Below are positions 33,525-41,505 of a DNA stretch of 64,000 nucleotides, piece by piece. Each line of letters starts with the position of its first letter. The first letter of the stretch is position 1. Position numbers and translations under genes: made by a program. The notes below the pieces were generated by a model that saw only the letters and a program-made list of their open reading frames with translations, ran no database searches and was not told the origin of the DNA. This DNA comes from Embleya sp045207785 (lineage in GTDB: Bacteria > Actinomycetota > Actinomycetes > Streptomycetales > Streptomycetaceae), in the NCBI RefSeq assembly GCF_045207785.1, contig NZ_CP108776.1, positions 4,092,001 to 4,156,000 on the forward strand, written 5' to 3'.

Positions 33525-35233
33525 CCCCGCGCGGCCCGTCGGCCGATCCCGCGACGCGCGGGCCTGCGGTACGCGACGAGCGCGAGGACACCCGCGCCGA
33601 GCAACGCCGCGCCCAGGTAGGCCAGGAGCAGCAGCCACCCGTCGGTGCCGGTGGCGGCGAGCGTGGAGTCGGCGGGGCGCGGGCGCGTGTTCGAACCGAC
33701 GTTCGGCGCGGTCGCGGGCCTCGGCGGGTGGAGCGCGTCGACTCCCCGGTAGGCGCCGATCCGGCCGGACCCCGGCGCGCTCGCGTGGCCGGCCCCGGCC
33801 GGCGCCACCTCGACGCGCACCGTCGCGGTGGCCTGTCGACCCAGTCGATCGGTGATCGTGTAGCGGAAGACGTCGCTGCCGGTGAAGCCCGGACCCGGGG
33901 TGTAGCGCAGGACCGGGTCCGCACCGGGCCCATCGTCCGGCCGCAGCACCAGGCCGTGCTCGGGGTTGGTGTGCGACAGCAGGGCCAGTCCGTCGCCCAT
34001 GTCGCCCGTGAGGATCGGGACGTCGACGGATTCTCCGGCGAGCGTGTCGGCCGCGTCGGCGAGGGCGCGCGGGGCGGGTGGCCGAGCCGACGCGGGCCGT
34101 GCGATCAGCCTGACCCGACGGGTCGGGCCGTCCGCGTACGCGAGCGAGCCGTCGGAACGGACCGCCAGGCCCTCCGACCCGACGAGTGCCGCGGTCGCGG
34201 CGGGGACGCCCTTGCCGGTGCGATCGTGGCCACCGCCGGTGATCGTGTCGATCAGTCCGGTCGGGGCGACCCGGCGGATCCGGCCCGCGCGCCCGTCACC
34301 GATGTAGACCGCGTCGTCCGGACCGATCGCGAGCGATTGCGGGGACCGCAGCACGGCCGACGTCGCGAGACCGCCGTCGCCGGATGCGGGCGGCGGGCCG
34401 ATCGGGGGCACGTCGGCGCCGGCGAAGGTGGAGATCGTCCCGGCCGGGTCCACCACGCGCACACGGTGGTGGCCGCGATCGGCGATCAGCAGGTTGCCCG
34501 CCGCGTCGACGGCGATGCCGACGGGTTCGTACAGCGCGGTCGCCACCGCCGGTCCGCCGTCGCGCACCGGGGTCCCCAGGCCGGACCCGTTGCCGGCCAC
34601 CGTCTCGACGACGCCACCGGCATCCACCCTCCGAACCCGGTCGTTGGCCCGGTCCGCGATGTACAACTCGCCGCCCGGACCGAGCGCGAGGCCGTCGGGA
34701 TCGCTGAACCGCGCGGCGCCCGCGGGCCCGCCGTCGCCGGAGAACCCGCCGATCCCGGTGCCCGCCACGGTCGTGATCAGCCCGGCCGCGTCGACCTTGC
34801 GGACCCGGTCGTTCTCGCGGTCCGCGATGTAGAGCTCGCCCGCCGGGCCGCACGCCAGGCCGCGCGGAGCCGAGAGCCGCGCCGCCGTGGCCGGGCCGCC
34901 GTCGCCGCCGAATCCTGCGGAGCCGGTGCCCGCGACGGTCGTGATGGTCCCGTCCGGGGCGAGCCTGCGGACCCGGTTCGCGCGGCTGTCCGCGATGTAC
35001 AGGTTCCCCGCCGGGTCCCACGCGAGGCCCGCCGGCGCGTCGAGCCGGGCGGCGACGCCGGGTCCGCCGTCGCCGGAGAACCCACGCGCACCGGTGCCGG
35101 CGATCGTGGTGACCCGCCGATCGCCCTGCACCGCGCCGGCCGCGGCGCAGGTCGTGCCGAACAGGGCGGCGGAGCAGGCGAGTACGGCGGCCGCCCGGTG
35201 CAGACTGGTCGGCGACGCGGACACGGTAGGCAC
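33491..35233 (-). CDS. Secreted NHL-repeat beta-propeller with LAXTG sortase signal
   Basis: 580 aa from GTG 35233, preceded by GGAGG; the open frame extends upstream but the signal peptide (SLHRAAAVLACSAALFGTTC) fits this start. Residues about 40-370 hold at least five NHL-type repeats, each with GFSGDGGPA..ARL..P.GLA and NLYIADRxNDRVRRV. A cadherin/Ig-like domain follows. The C-terminus has LAATG, a hydrophobic helix (WLLLLAYLGAALLGAGVLAL) and a basic tail, the sorting signal of class E sortases, which accept LAXTG. It is therefore predicted to be covalently wall-anchored and to act by binding proteins or sugars. Confidence 0.88.
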   Translation of the reverse strand: MPTVSASPTSLHRAAAVLACSAALFGTTCAAAGAVQGDRRVTTIAGTGARGFSGDGGPGVAARLDAPAGLAWDPAGNLYIADSRANRVRRLAPDGTITTVAGTGSAGFGGDGGPATAARLSAPRGLACGPAGELYIADRENDRVRKVDAAGLITTVAGTGIGGFSGDGGPAGAARFSDPDGLALGPGGELYIADRANDRVRRVDAGGVVETVAGNGSGLGTPVRDGGPAVATALYEPVGIAVDAAGNLLIADRGHHRVRVVDPAGTISTFAGADVPPIGPPPASGDGGLATSAVLRSPQSLAIGPDDAVYIGDGRAGRIRRVAPTGLIDTITGGGHDRTGKGVPAATAALVGSEGLAVRSDGSLAYADGPTRRVRLIARPASARPPAPRALADAADTLAGESVDVPILTGDMGDGLALLSHTNPEHGLVLRPDDGPGADPVLRYTPGPGFTGSDVFRYTITDRLGRQATATVRVEVAPAGAGHASAPGSGRIGAYRGVDALHPPRPATAPNVGSNTRPRPADSTLAATGTDGWLLLLAYLGAALLGAGVLALVAYRRPARRGIGRRAARGHAFRVSRPIR

Positions 35234-35384
35234 GAGCACCTCCAGCGCGGGGATCCGGGCGGCGGCCGGACCTCGGTCTCCGATCCTGAGCCCCCGCGCG
35301 CGACCGGGCGGGCCTCGGCACGCGGACCGGCGGTGAGCTTCACTCGCACGCCTCAACGTGTCGAGGTCGGCGGTGACCGGGTCG

Positions 35385-35500
35385 ACGGTGGACCGGGCGC
35401 GGTCCGCGTGTCATCGTGGAAGGCGCGATGCGACGGCGGTACGAGGAAGCCGGTGTGAATCCGGCGCGGTCCCGCCACTGTGATCGGGGAGTGTTGTGGC
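35385..35500 (+). promoter_or_regulatory. Cobalamin riboswitch
   Basis: The conserved core is clear at 35445-35482: GGAAGCCGGTGTGAATCCGG followed by GCGGTCCCGCCACTGTGA, the B12-box region of cobalamin riboswitches. The 5' limit is approximate. The start codon of the next gene (GTG 35496) and its CGGGGAG Shine-Dalgarno come directly after the core, so ligand binding probably blocks translation initiation. Confidence 0.92.
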
Positions 35501-36302
35501 GTCCGGGCGACAGCCGCTGACCGGGGCTCGCGCGGTCCTCGACCGGGTCGCGCGGGTGGGGCCCTACTTCGCGGTGCGGACGGGATCGGTGCCGGACGAG
35601 ACGGGGTTTCGCCCGCTGGCCGACCTCTACGACCGCGAGGCGCCGCACGCGTTGGCGGACCGGGTCGAGGACGTGCGCGCGAAGCTCGGCACGGACGAGG
35701 TCCGGGTGGCCGCGTCGATCCTGTTCCTGGGCGTGGCCTCGCGGTTGTGGTCGGTGGCGCTGGGCGCGGCCGTCCTCGGCCGGGGTGTGCCGGAGCTGGA
35801 TCCGGCGTCGACGTCGTGGCGGTTCCCGGCGAGCGGACCGGTCGAACTGTGGGCGCCGGATCCCGGGTGGGTCCGGTTCACCGACGACGCGTCGGCGGTC
35901 GGCGCGCTCCACGACGCGGTGATGGACCGGCACGTGGTCCCGCTGGCGGCGGCCACCCGGGCCGTGGTGCCGGTCGCGGAGCGGCTGCTGTGGGGCAACG
36001 CCGCGTCGGCCCTGGTCGGCGCGACCCGGGTGCTGTCCGCACACGTCGCCGCCCGGCCGGAACTCGCGGCGTCCGCAGAGGCGTTCGCCGACGGCCTGCT
36101 CGCGACCGGTCGGCTGCGCGGGACCGGCCCGCGCGGCACGGTCGGCACCTTCCGCCGCACGACCTGTTGCCTGTACTACCGGATCCCCGGGGGCGGCATC
36201 TGCGGCGACTGCGTCTTCGGCGCATCCGGTCGCTCCGCGCCACCCCGCCCCGCACCGCATCGTCGTGTCGTTCGGACACGCCGGATCGGCGCATCCGGGT
36301 GA
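35496..36302 (+). CDS. FhuF-like [2Fe-2S] protein under cobalamin control
   Basis: 268 aa, GTG start. The C-terminus carries TTCCLYYRIPGGGICGDCVF, the CC-x10-CxxC cluster ligand set of FhuF-type ferric-siderophore reductases. The upstream about 220 residues are helical, as in that family. The last about 30 residues are basic and proline-rich. FhuF proteins reduce ferric siderophores in the cytoplasm. Control by a cobalamin riboswitch suggests a different or wider role here, perhaps reduction of a corrinoid or use in a B12-independent bypass; that is inference. No other B12 gene is nearby. Confidence 0.85.
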   Translation: MASGRQPLTGARAVLDRVARVGPYFAVRTGSVPDETGFRPLADLYDREAPHALADRVEDVRAKLGTDEVRVAASILFLGVASRLWSVALGAAVLGRGVPELDPASTSWRFPASGPVELWAPDPGWVRFTDDASAVGALHDAVMDRHVVPLAAATRAVVPVAERLLWGNAASALVGATRVLSAHVAARPELAASAEAFADGLLATGRLRGTGPRGTVGTFRRTTCCLYYRIPGGGICGDCVFGASGRSAPPRPAPHRRVVRTRRIGASG

Positions 36303-36462
36303 CATTCCCGGATCCCGCGCATGGTTGTTCCTAGCCTCGGCCACAACCCACCGTCGCGAAGAACCTCGGACCCGAATGGCCCGCCGCCCGCAGGGCAGGT
36401 GCATGGCGTGGCCCTCGGCGGCAGCGCCGGGCCATCGAGACCGTGCAGAGGAGTACGCACCG

Positions 36463-37002
36463 ATGACTACCCCAGGCCGAAAGTCCGAGCGCTCCACCCG
36501 ATCCAGGACCGATCGAGCCAAGGAAACCGCACAGCACAGGGCCGAGGAGGCGAAGGAGGCGGCGATGCACAAGGCAGACCACGCCAAGGAAGCCGCCCGG
36601 CACAAGGCAGAACAGGTCAAGGAGGCGGCCCGACACAGGGCGGCACAGGCCAAGGAGGCCGCCGGGCACAAGGCGGTACAGGCGAAGGAAGCCGCCGGGC
36701 ACAAGGCGGTACAGGCCAAGGAGGCCGCCGGCCACAAGGCGACTCAGGCGAAGGAGGCCGCCGGACACCGGGCCGGCCAGGCCCGCGAGGCCGCCGGCGC
36801 CCGGGTCGTGCACGCCAAGGACCGCACCGTCGAGGTCGGGCACGCCGCCGGCAACCAACTCTTCGACCACACCCCCGACCCGCTCCGGCACGCGACCGTC
36901 ACCGGCGCCGAGGAGATCCGCAAGCGCCCGCTGCCCGCCGCCGGCGCCGCGGTCGTGGCCGTCGTCGTGCTGATCTGGGCCATCCGGTGGTCGAGGCGCT
37001 GA
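36463..37002 (+). CDS. Membrane-anchored 11-residue-repeat (LEA-like) protein
   Basis: 179 aa; ATG 36463 preceded by GAGGAG. Residues 20-118 are nine tandem 11-residue units with consensus AKEAAGHKAVQ. The unit gives a long amphipathic helix, as in group-3 LEA proteins and apolipoprotein-like repeats. Eight of the nine units carry a histidine at the same position. A non-repeat segment (about 119-150) is followed by a C-terminal membrane helix (AAGAAVVAVVVLIWAIRW). LEA-like proteins protect membranes or proteins during drying. That role, and metal binding by the periodic histidines, are inferences. Confidence 0.75.
   Translation: MTTPGRKSERSTRSRTDRAKETAQHRAEEAKEAAMHKADHAKEAARHKAEQVKEAARHRAAQAKEAAGHKAVQAKEAAGHKAVQAKEAAGHKATQAKEAAGHRAGQAREAAGARVVHAKDRTVEVGHAAGNQLFDHTPDPLRHATVTGAEEIRKRPLPAAGAAVVAVVVLIWAIRWSRR
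36520..36816 (+). repeat. 33-bp tandem coding repeat, nine units
   Basis: Nine 33-bp units coding for the 11-residue repeat. Units five to seven are nearly identical in DNA (AAGGAGGCCGCCGGGCACAA and one-base variants), which points to recent expansion; the outer units have diverged. Confidence 0.85.
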
Positions 37003-37034
37003 GCACCCGAGAAGGAACCGCCCCGCCCCGCCGC

Positions 37035-37808
37035 TCAGTAGGCCGGCGCGTCCTCGGCCCACATCCGCAGTACGCGCCGGGTCGCCGCGTCCGCGCCGGG
37101 TCCGAATCGCGCGGGCGCCGTCGCGGCGATCGCGACCCGCACGTCCGCCTCGGGCACCGCCGCGGCCCGCGCGTACTCGGCCGGCAGTGCCCTGTCGAGC
37201 GCCGACACCAACTCGGGCTCCGCCGCGTGCGCGAGGATGAGCCCGGCCAGGTCCTCACCGGCCAGGCCGTAGCCCGCGTGCGACCAGTCGAGCAGCACGA
37301 CGTCCCGATCGCGCGCGATCAGGTCCACCGGTCGCAGGTCCAGGTGGCACAGCACGGGCGGGAAGGCGGCGGCCCGCGCGGCCAGCGGTCCGTCCGGGGC
37401 CGGGCTTTGGAACAGCCACGTCGGCCCGAAGGGTCGCGGCACCGCCTGTGCCGCCCCGAGCCGCCGGGCGAAGTCGATCCACCGGGCGAGATCCCACGTG
37501 GTCCCGGTCGAGCCCCGCACGAAGTCCAGCCACAGCGCCACCGATCCGTCCCCGCGCGGATCGGACTGCAACAGCCGCGGTGCGGTCAGCCCGTACGACG
37601 CGTAGACGGTGTGCGCCAGCCCGCTGTCGTACGCCTTGACCTCGCGCGCCCAGTAGCGCGGATTGGCGGGCGCCGTCCCGTCCGGCGTCGCGAGTTTGAG
37701 CACCGCGTCGGCCCGCGAGCCGCTCACGTGCCACACGTCGGAATCGGTGGACAGCGGGGCGGCGCCCAGGAGCGAGCCCAGTTCGGGCGGTACGGACTCG
37801 ACGCGCAC
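37035..37808 (-). CDS. Phosphotransferase-like (APH/kinase fold) protein
   Basis: 257 aa from GTG 37808. Kinase-like features: ADAVLKLATPDG near residue 30 (a Lys in the N-lobe), the catalytic-loop-like segment VLCHLDLRPVDLIA near 150, and VLLDWSHAG near 170, matching HxDxxxxN and D motifs of aminoglycoside/choline-kinase-like enzymes with His-Leu-Asp conserved. The open frame extends into the upstream gene, but the region before 37808 is that gene in another frame. It lies 23 nt after the proline-rich membrane gene and is probably cotranscribed. Substrate unknown. Confidence 0.8.
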   Translation of the reverse strand: MRVESVPPELGSLLGAAPLSTDSDVWHVSGSRADAVLKLATPDGTAPANPRYWAREVKAYDSGLAHTVYASYGLTAPRLLQSDPRGDGSVALWLDFVRGSTGTTWDLARWIDFARRLGAAQAVPRPFGPTWLFQSPAPDGPLAARAAAFPPVLCHLDLRPVDLIARDRDVVLLDWSHAGYGLAGEDLAGLILAHAAEPELVSALDRALPAEYARAAAVPEADVRVAIAATAPARFGPGADAATRRVLRMWAEDAPAY

Positions 37809-37831
37809 GGGGATCGGCGCGGGGGACTCAC

Positions 37832-38287
37832 TCAGGGTCGACTCCGGGGCGGTGTCCGGTCGGCGAAGGACCGGGGCTCGGGGCGAGTACCCAGTCGCGA
37901 TGCGGTGTCGGAGGCGAGCAAGCCGGCCGAGCGCCGCGCGTGGCGGGCACGACCCGATCGTGGGGCGGGGCCGGCTGCGGAGGCACCGGTCGAATACGCG
38001 AGGGGCGATTCGGGAGGACTCGCGGCGGGCGGTGCCGGTGCCGGTGCCGGCAGCGGTGCCGGCAGTGGGGCCGGCAGCGGGGCCGCGATCGCGGGTTCGA
38101 TCGTCGGCAGCGTGACCGGTGGAAGGGCGATCGGTGGAAGTGCGACCGGTGGAAGCGGGACCGGCGGCAGGGCCGCGGGCGGTGGCGGCGGGGTCAACGG
38201 CCCGAGCATGCGCTCCTCGAGCCACGCGAGCCCGGGTATCAGCAGGAACATCACGAGCGGAGCGAGCAGAGCAAGAATCAAGTACAT
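37832..38287 (-). CDS. Proline-rich membrane protein
   Basis: 151 aa from ATG 38287. One N-terminal hydrophobic segment (MYLILALLAPLVMFLLIPG) is followed by about 70 residues of Pro/Ala/Leu/Val repeats (PPVALPPIALPPVTLP and APLPAPLPAPLPAP) and a basic, Arg-rich tail. It may anchor in the membrane with an extended proline-rich stalk. Not recognised. Its stop is 23 nt before the phosphotransferase start. Low-complexity content makes homology unreliable, but the N-terminal helix and start look real. Confidence 0.6.
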   Translation of the reverse strand: MYLILALLAPLVMFLLIPGLAWLEERMLGPLTPPPPPAALPPVPLPPVALPPIALPPVTLPTIEPAIAAPLPAPLPAPLPAPAPAPPAASPPESPLAYSTGASAAGPAPRSGRARHARRSAGLLASDTASRLGTRPEPRSFADRTPPRSRP

Positions 38288-38366
38288 GATTGCCGCCTGG
38301 TGGTGAGCGCGTCCGGGCCGTAGTGCTCCCCTAGCCGGTGACGATCCACGCAAAACGTGACAGTTA

Positions 38367-38385
38367 GGCAACGAACATCGTTGCC
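38367..38385. promoter_or_regulatory. Perfect 19-bp dyad between divergent genes
   Basis: GGCAACGA-ACA-TCGTTGCC, perfect arms of 8 bp, located between the minus-strand gene starting at 38287 and the HAD gene at 38507. The surrounding 218 nt are AT-richer than usual here, fitting a promoter region. Likely operator; the regulator is unknown. Confidence 0.45.
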
Positions 38386-38506
38386 CCAGGTCCGAAGATG
38401 ATCGAATTCGAACAGTAATTGGGCTATATGGGTGATCGATCAACGCAACGTGATCATGCTCCGCAAAGCCTCGACGGCGGCCCGCCGCCCCTGACAGCCT
38501 GGCCGA

Positions 38507-39187
38507 ATGGCGAACGACGGCACGACGCTCGACTGCGACGCGATCCTGTTCGACCTCGACGGCGTGCTCGTGGACTCCCACCCGTTGATCGAACGCATCC
38601 TGCGGACGTGGGCGATCGGCCGTGGCGTCGACCCGAACGGGGCCGTCGCCGCGTCCCACGGGCGCCGGGACATCGACCTCGTGCGGATGGTCGCGCCCAC
38701 CCTGGACGCCGAGGTCGAGGCCGCCTGGATCGTCGCCCGCGAGGAGCGGGACTTCACCGGCATCTGCGCGATCCCGGGCGCGGCCGGCCTGCTCGCGGCG
38801 CTGCCCGCGTCGCGCTGGGCGATCGTCACCTCCGGCACGCGCCGCGTCGCGACCGGCCGGTTGCGCGCCGCCGCCCTGCCCGAGCCGGTCTACTTGATCG
38901 CCGCCGAGGACGTCCGCGAGGGCAAACCGGCTCCCGAGGGCTACTTGCGCGCGGCCGGCCTGCTCGGTGTGCGTCCCGAACGCTGCCTGGTCGTCGAGGA
39001 CGCCGAGAGCGGTGTGCGCGCGGCGGAGGCGGCCGGCATGCGTTGTCTGGGGATCGGTGCGGCGCCGGCCGACGCTGCGATCGGCGCCTCGCTCGACGCG
39101 TGGGCGGCCGATCTGCGCACGGTCGAAACCGAGTTGGTCACGGCCGGGCACGTGCGACTGAGTATTCACCCGAATGGGTCAAACTAG
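38507..39187 (+). CDS. HAD-family phosphatase (beta-phosphoglucomutase/sugar-phosphatase-like)
   Basis: 226 aa. HAD motifs: I FDLDGVLVDSH near residue 15 with two catalytic Asp, II VTSGT near 108, III Lys in EGKPAPEGY near 140, and IV VVEDAESGVRAAEAAG near 162. The cap domain is of the small alpha-helical type between motifs I and II. Such enzymes hydrolyse or isomerise sugar phosphates; the substrate is not readable. No Shine-Dalgarno precedes the ATG. Confidence 0.9.
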   Translation: MANDGTTLDCDAILFDLDGVLVDSHPLIERILRTWAIGRGVDPNGAVAASHGRRDIDLVRMVAPTLDAEVEAAWIVAREERDFTGICAIPGAAGLLAALPASRWAIVTSGTRRVATGRLRAAALPEPVYLIAAEDVREGKPAPEGYLRAAGLLGVRPERCLVVEDAESGVRAAEAAGMRCLGIGAAPADAAIGASLDAWAADLRTVETELVTAGHVRLSIHPNGSN

Positions 39188-39280
39188 GTAAGCAACCTCT
39201 CGAGCCCCAATTGCGTCTACAAGGGTGCACGACTCGGGGAACATCCACATTTGGGTTTGGGTCGGGAGAGGCACCACTCG

Positions 39281-39985
39281 ATGAACAAGACGCGTATATC
39301 CCTCGCGGTGACCGTGACCGCGATCCTGGCCCTGTCGGCCTGCAACTCCGGATCGTCGAGCGACTCGACCTCCGCGAAGGCCGGCGCGCAGTCGCCGCTG
39401 CCCGAGACCGGCTCGGCCGCCCCGGTCACGCCGGGCCCGGCGAGCTCGGCGCCCGAGACCTCGGCCGCCCCCACCACCAGCCCCTCGAGCAGCACGCCGC
39501 CGACCAGTGCCAAGCCGTCCTCGAAGCCGTCGAGCGCCAAGCCCTCCACCAGCAAGCCGGCGGCCAAGCCGACCACGACCAAGCCGCCGGCCGCGCCGGC
39601 CGGGCTCGACCAGCGGTGCATGACCGGCCGGGCGATCTGCATCGACAAGCGCACCGACAAGCTCAGTTGGGTCATCGACGGCAAGGTCCAATACTCGACC
39701 GCGGTTCGCTTCGGCTCGGCCGAGACGCCGACCCGCGAGGGCGCGTTCAGCATCAACTTCAAGAGCCGCGACCACGTGTCGACGCTCTACCACACGCCGA
39801 TGCCGTTCGCGATGTTCTTCTCCGGCGGCCAAGCCGTGCACTACTCGGCCGACTTCGCCGCGAACGGCTACAACGGCGCCTCGCACGGCTGCGTGAACGT
39901 CCGGGACAAGGGCCTGGTGCAGCAACTGTTCAACGAGACGCGCGTCGGCGACAAGGTGATCGTGTACCGCTCGGTCAAGAAGTAG
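39281..39985 (+). CDS. L,D-transpeptidase lipoprotein (YkuD domain)
   Basis: 234 aa from ATG 39281, preceded by GGGAGAG. Signal peptide with lipobox ALSAC (Cys about residue 20). A Ser/Thr/Pro/Lys-rich stalk to about residue 110 is followed by the YkuD domain: DKRTDKLSWVIDGK, then HYSADFAANGYNGASHGCVN, whose SHGC holds the catalytic Cys and His. It makes 3-3 cross-links in peptidoglycan or attaches proteins to it, outside the membrane. Length is short, with a single catalytic domain and no Ig-like domain. Confidence 0.92.
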   Translation: MNKTRISLAVTVTAILALSACNSGSSSDSTSAKAGAQSPLPETGSAAPVTPGPASSAPETSAAPTTSPSSSTPPTSAKPSSKPSSAKPSTSKPAAKPTTTKPPAAPAGLDQRCMTGRAICIDKRTDKLSWVIDGKVQYSTAVRFGSAETPTREGAFSINFKSRDHVSTLYHTPMPFAMFFSGGQAVHYSADFAANGYNGASHGCVNVRDKGLVQQLFNETRVGDKVIVYRSVKK

Positions 39986-40089
39986 GCCGTACCGGTCCGA
40001 ATCGGCCTGAACGGGCGGAGAAGGCCCGCCGGTGCCGGACGGGCCGGACGGGCCGGACGACCGAGCGGTCCGGCCCGACCGTTACCGGC

Positions 40090-41364
40090 TCAGCGCTCGC
40101 GCGGGGAGCGCACGGTCTTGAACTCCGCGGGGCCCGCGCCCATCTCGAAGGTGCCGTCCGAGTAGAGCATCGGGCGGCGCTCCTGCATCAGTTTCGAGTA
40201 CTTCTCGACGTGCTGGATCGAGACGCCCTCGGGGTCGGTGAAGTCGACCAGCGCGATCGCCACCCAGAACACCGCGCGCTTGCTGTTGAACAGTGGAACG
40301 GTCACCGTCGAGCCCTGCCCGTCGGTGACCTCCGCGCGCGCCCCGTACGACTTGAAGCTGCCGAACCCGTTCTCGACCGCGCTGTACGCGCAGATCAGGA
40401 CGTAGCCCTGCTCGTCGGGGCGGGTGATCTCGACGGTCTCGCGGCCGGGGACCCGCGAGTCGCCGTCGAGTCGGATGTACGGGGCACCGGTCAGGCTGCC
40501 GAGCTCGCGGTAGTAGACGACCCCGTCGCCGCCGCCCTTCCTCGGGCCCACCTGCGACCGGGGCACGAACAGCGCGTACAGGTCGAGGTCGGCTCCGGTC
40601 TTGCGACGGGCGGCGTCGCCGCCGTCCCAGACCAGGGACGCGGTGACGGTGACCGAGCGGTCGCCCTTGTCCATGCTGATCGTCGCGCGGCCGCCCTTGG
40701 CGAGGTCGACCCGGCCGAGCGGCTCCTTGGCCATCGAGATCCGCGCGGGTTCCGCGGCGGGCGCGGCCGGCGCGGGCTCCTTGACCATGACGTGCGCGGG
40801 CGCGGCCGGCGGGACCGGGGCGGGCGTCGGCTCGGGCTCCGGCTCGTCCTCGACCGTGATGCCGAAGTCGGTCGCCAGCCCGGCGAGTCCGCTCGCGTAG
40901 CCCTGGCCGACCGCGCGCACCTTCCACGCGTCGCCGCGCCGGTACAGCTCGATCAGCACTGCGACCGTCTCGCCGCCGGAGAACGCGTCCGGCGTGTAGG
41001 CGATCCGGGTGCCGCCCGACATGGTGACCGCGCCCAGACCCGGCACCTGCCCGAGCGTCATGCCGGGCCGGTCGGCGTCCGAGCTGGCCACCACGACCAC
41101 GCGCGCGATCTCGGCGGGCAGTTTGGCCAGTTCGACACGCACGTGCGTGGTGCCCGCGGGCCCGGCCGTCGTGCGGACCGCGCCGTCGCCGCCGACGGGT
41201 TGGTTGAAGAAGACCAGGTCCTCGTCGGTGCGCACCTTGTGCGCATCGGTCAGCAGCACGGCGGATACGTCCACGACGTCTCCCGAGTCCCACCCGATCG
41301 AGACCTCGGCGAGGTCGCCGGTCAGGGGCGCGTTGGCCCCGGTGGGCAGCGTGACGTCGGACAT
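40090..41364 (-). CDS. Two-domain TerD-family protein
   Basis: 424 aa from ATG 41364, preceded on its strand by GAGAGGG. The N-terminal TerD domain (about 1-165) has IGWDSG near the start and SDADRPG later. A Pro/Ala/Glu linker (about 170-215) connects to a second, shorter TerD-like domain (about 225-424) with DLDLYALFV, YVLICAYSAVENGFGSF and a DNA-coded acidic Ca2+-site pattern. TerD proteins bind calcium and occur in tellurite-resistance and stress loci. This one stands alone with no terA-F neighbours. It converges on the L,D-transpeptidase gene. Confidence 0.85.
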   Translation of the reverse strand: MSDVTLPTGANAPLTGDLAEVSIGWDSGDVVDVSAVLLTDAHKVRTDEDLVFFNQPVGGDGAVRTTAGPAGTTHVRVELAKLPAEIARVVVVASSDADRPGMTLGQVPGLGAVTMSGGTRIAYTPDAFSGGETVAVLIELYRRGDAWKVRAVGQGYASGLAGLATDFGITVEDEPEPEPTPAPVPPAAPAHVMVKEPAPAAPAAEPARISMAKEPLGRVDLAKGGRATISMDKGDRSVTVTASLVWDGGDAARRKTGADLDLYALFVPRSQVGPRKGGGDGVVYYRELGSLTGAPYIRLDGDSRVPGRETVEITRPDEQGYVLICAYSAVENGFGSFKSYGARAEVTDGQGSTVTVPLFNSKRAVFWVAIALVDFTDPEGVSIQHVEKYSKLMQERRPMLYSDGTFEMGAGPAEFKTVRSPRER

Positions 41365-41505
41365 GGAGGGCCCTCTCGCGTTGGACACAGGCGCCGTATG
41401 CGCCCTGTCCAGGAAACGACCCTCCTGCCGACGACGTTCCGCAAACCCTCAATTTTCCCCAAGCAGGGGTAAAGCCGCAGGCGAGTCGCGCGTCGAAAGG
41501 GAGGC

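Noticed and set aside
36520..36816. 33-bp tandem array as a CRISPR or origin-type iteron
   Set aside because: Units are contiguous, in frame and encode an 11-residue repeat; there are no spacers.
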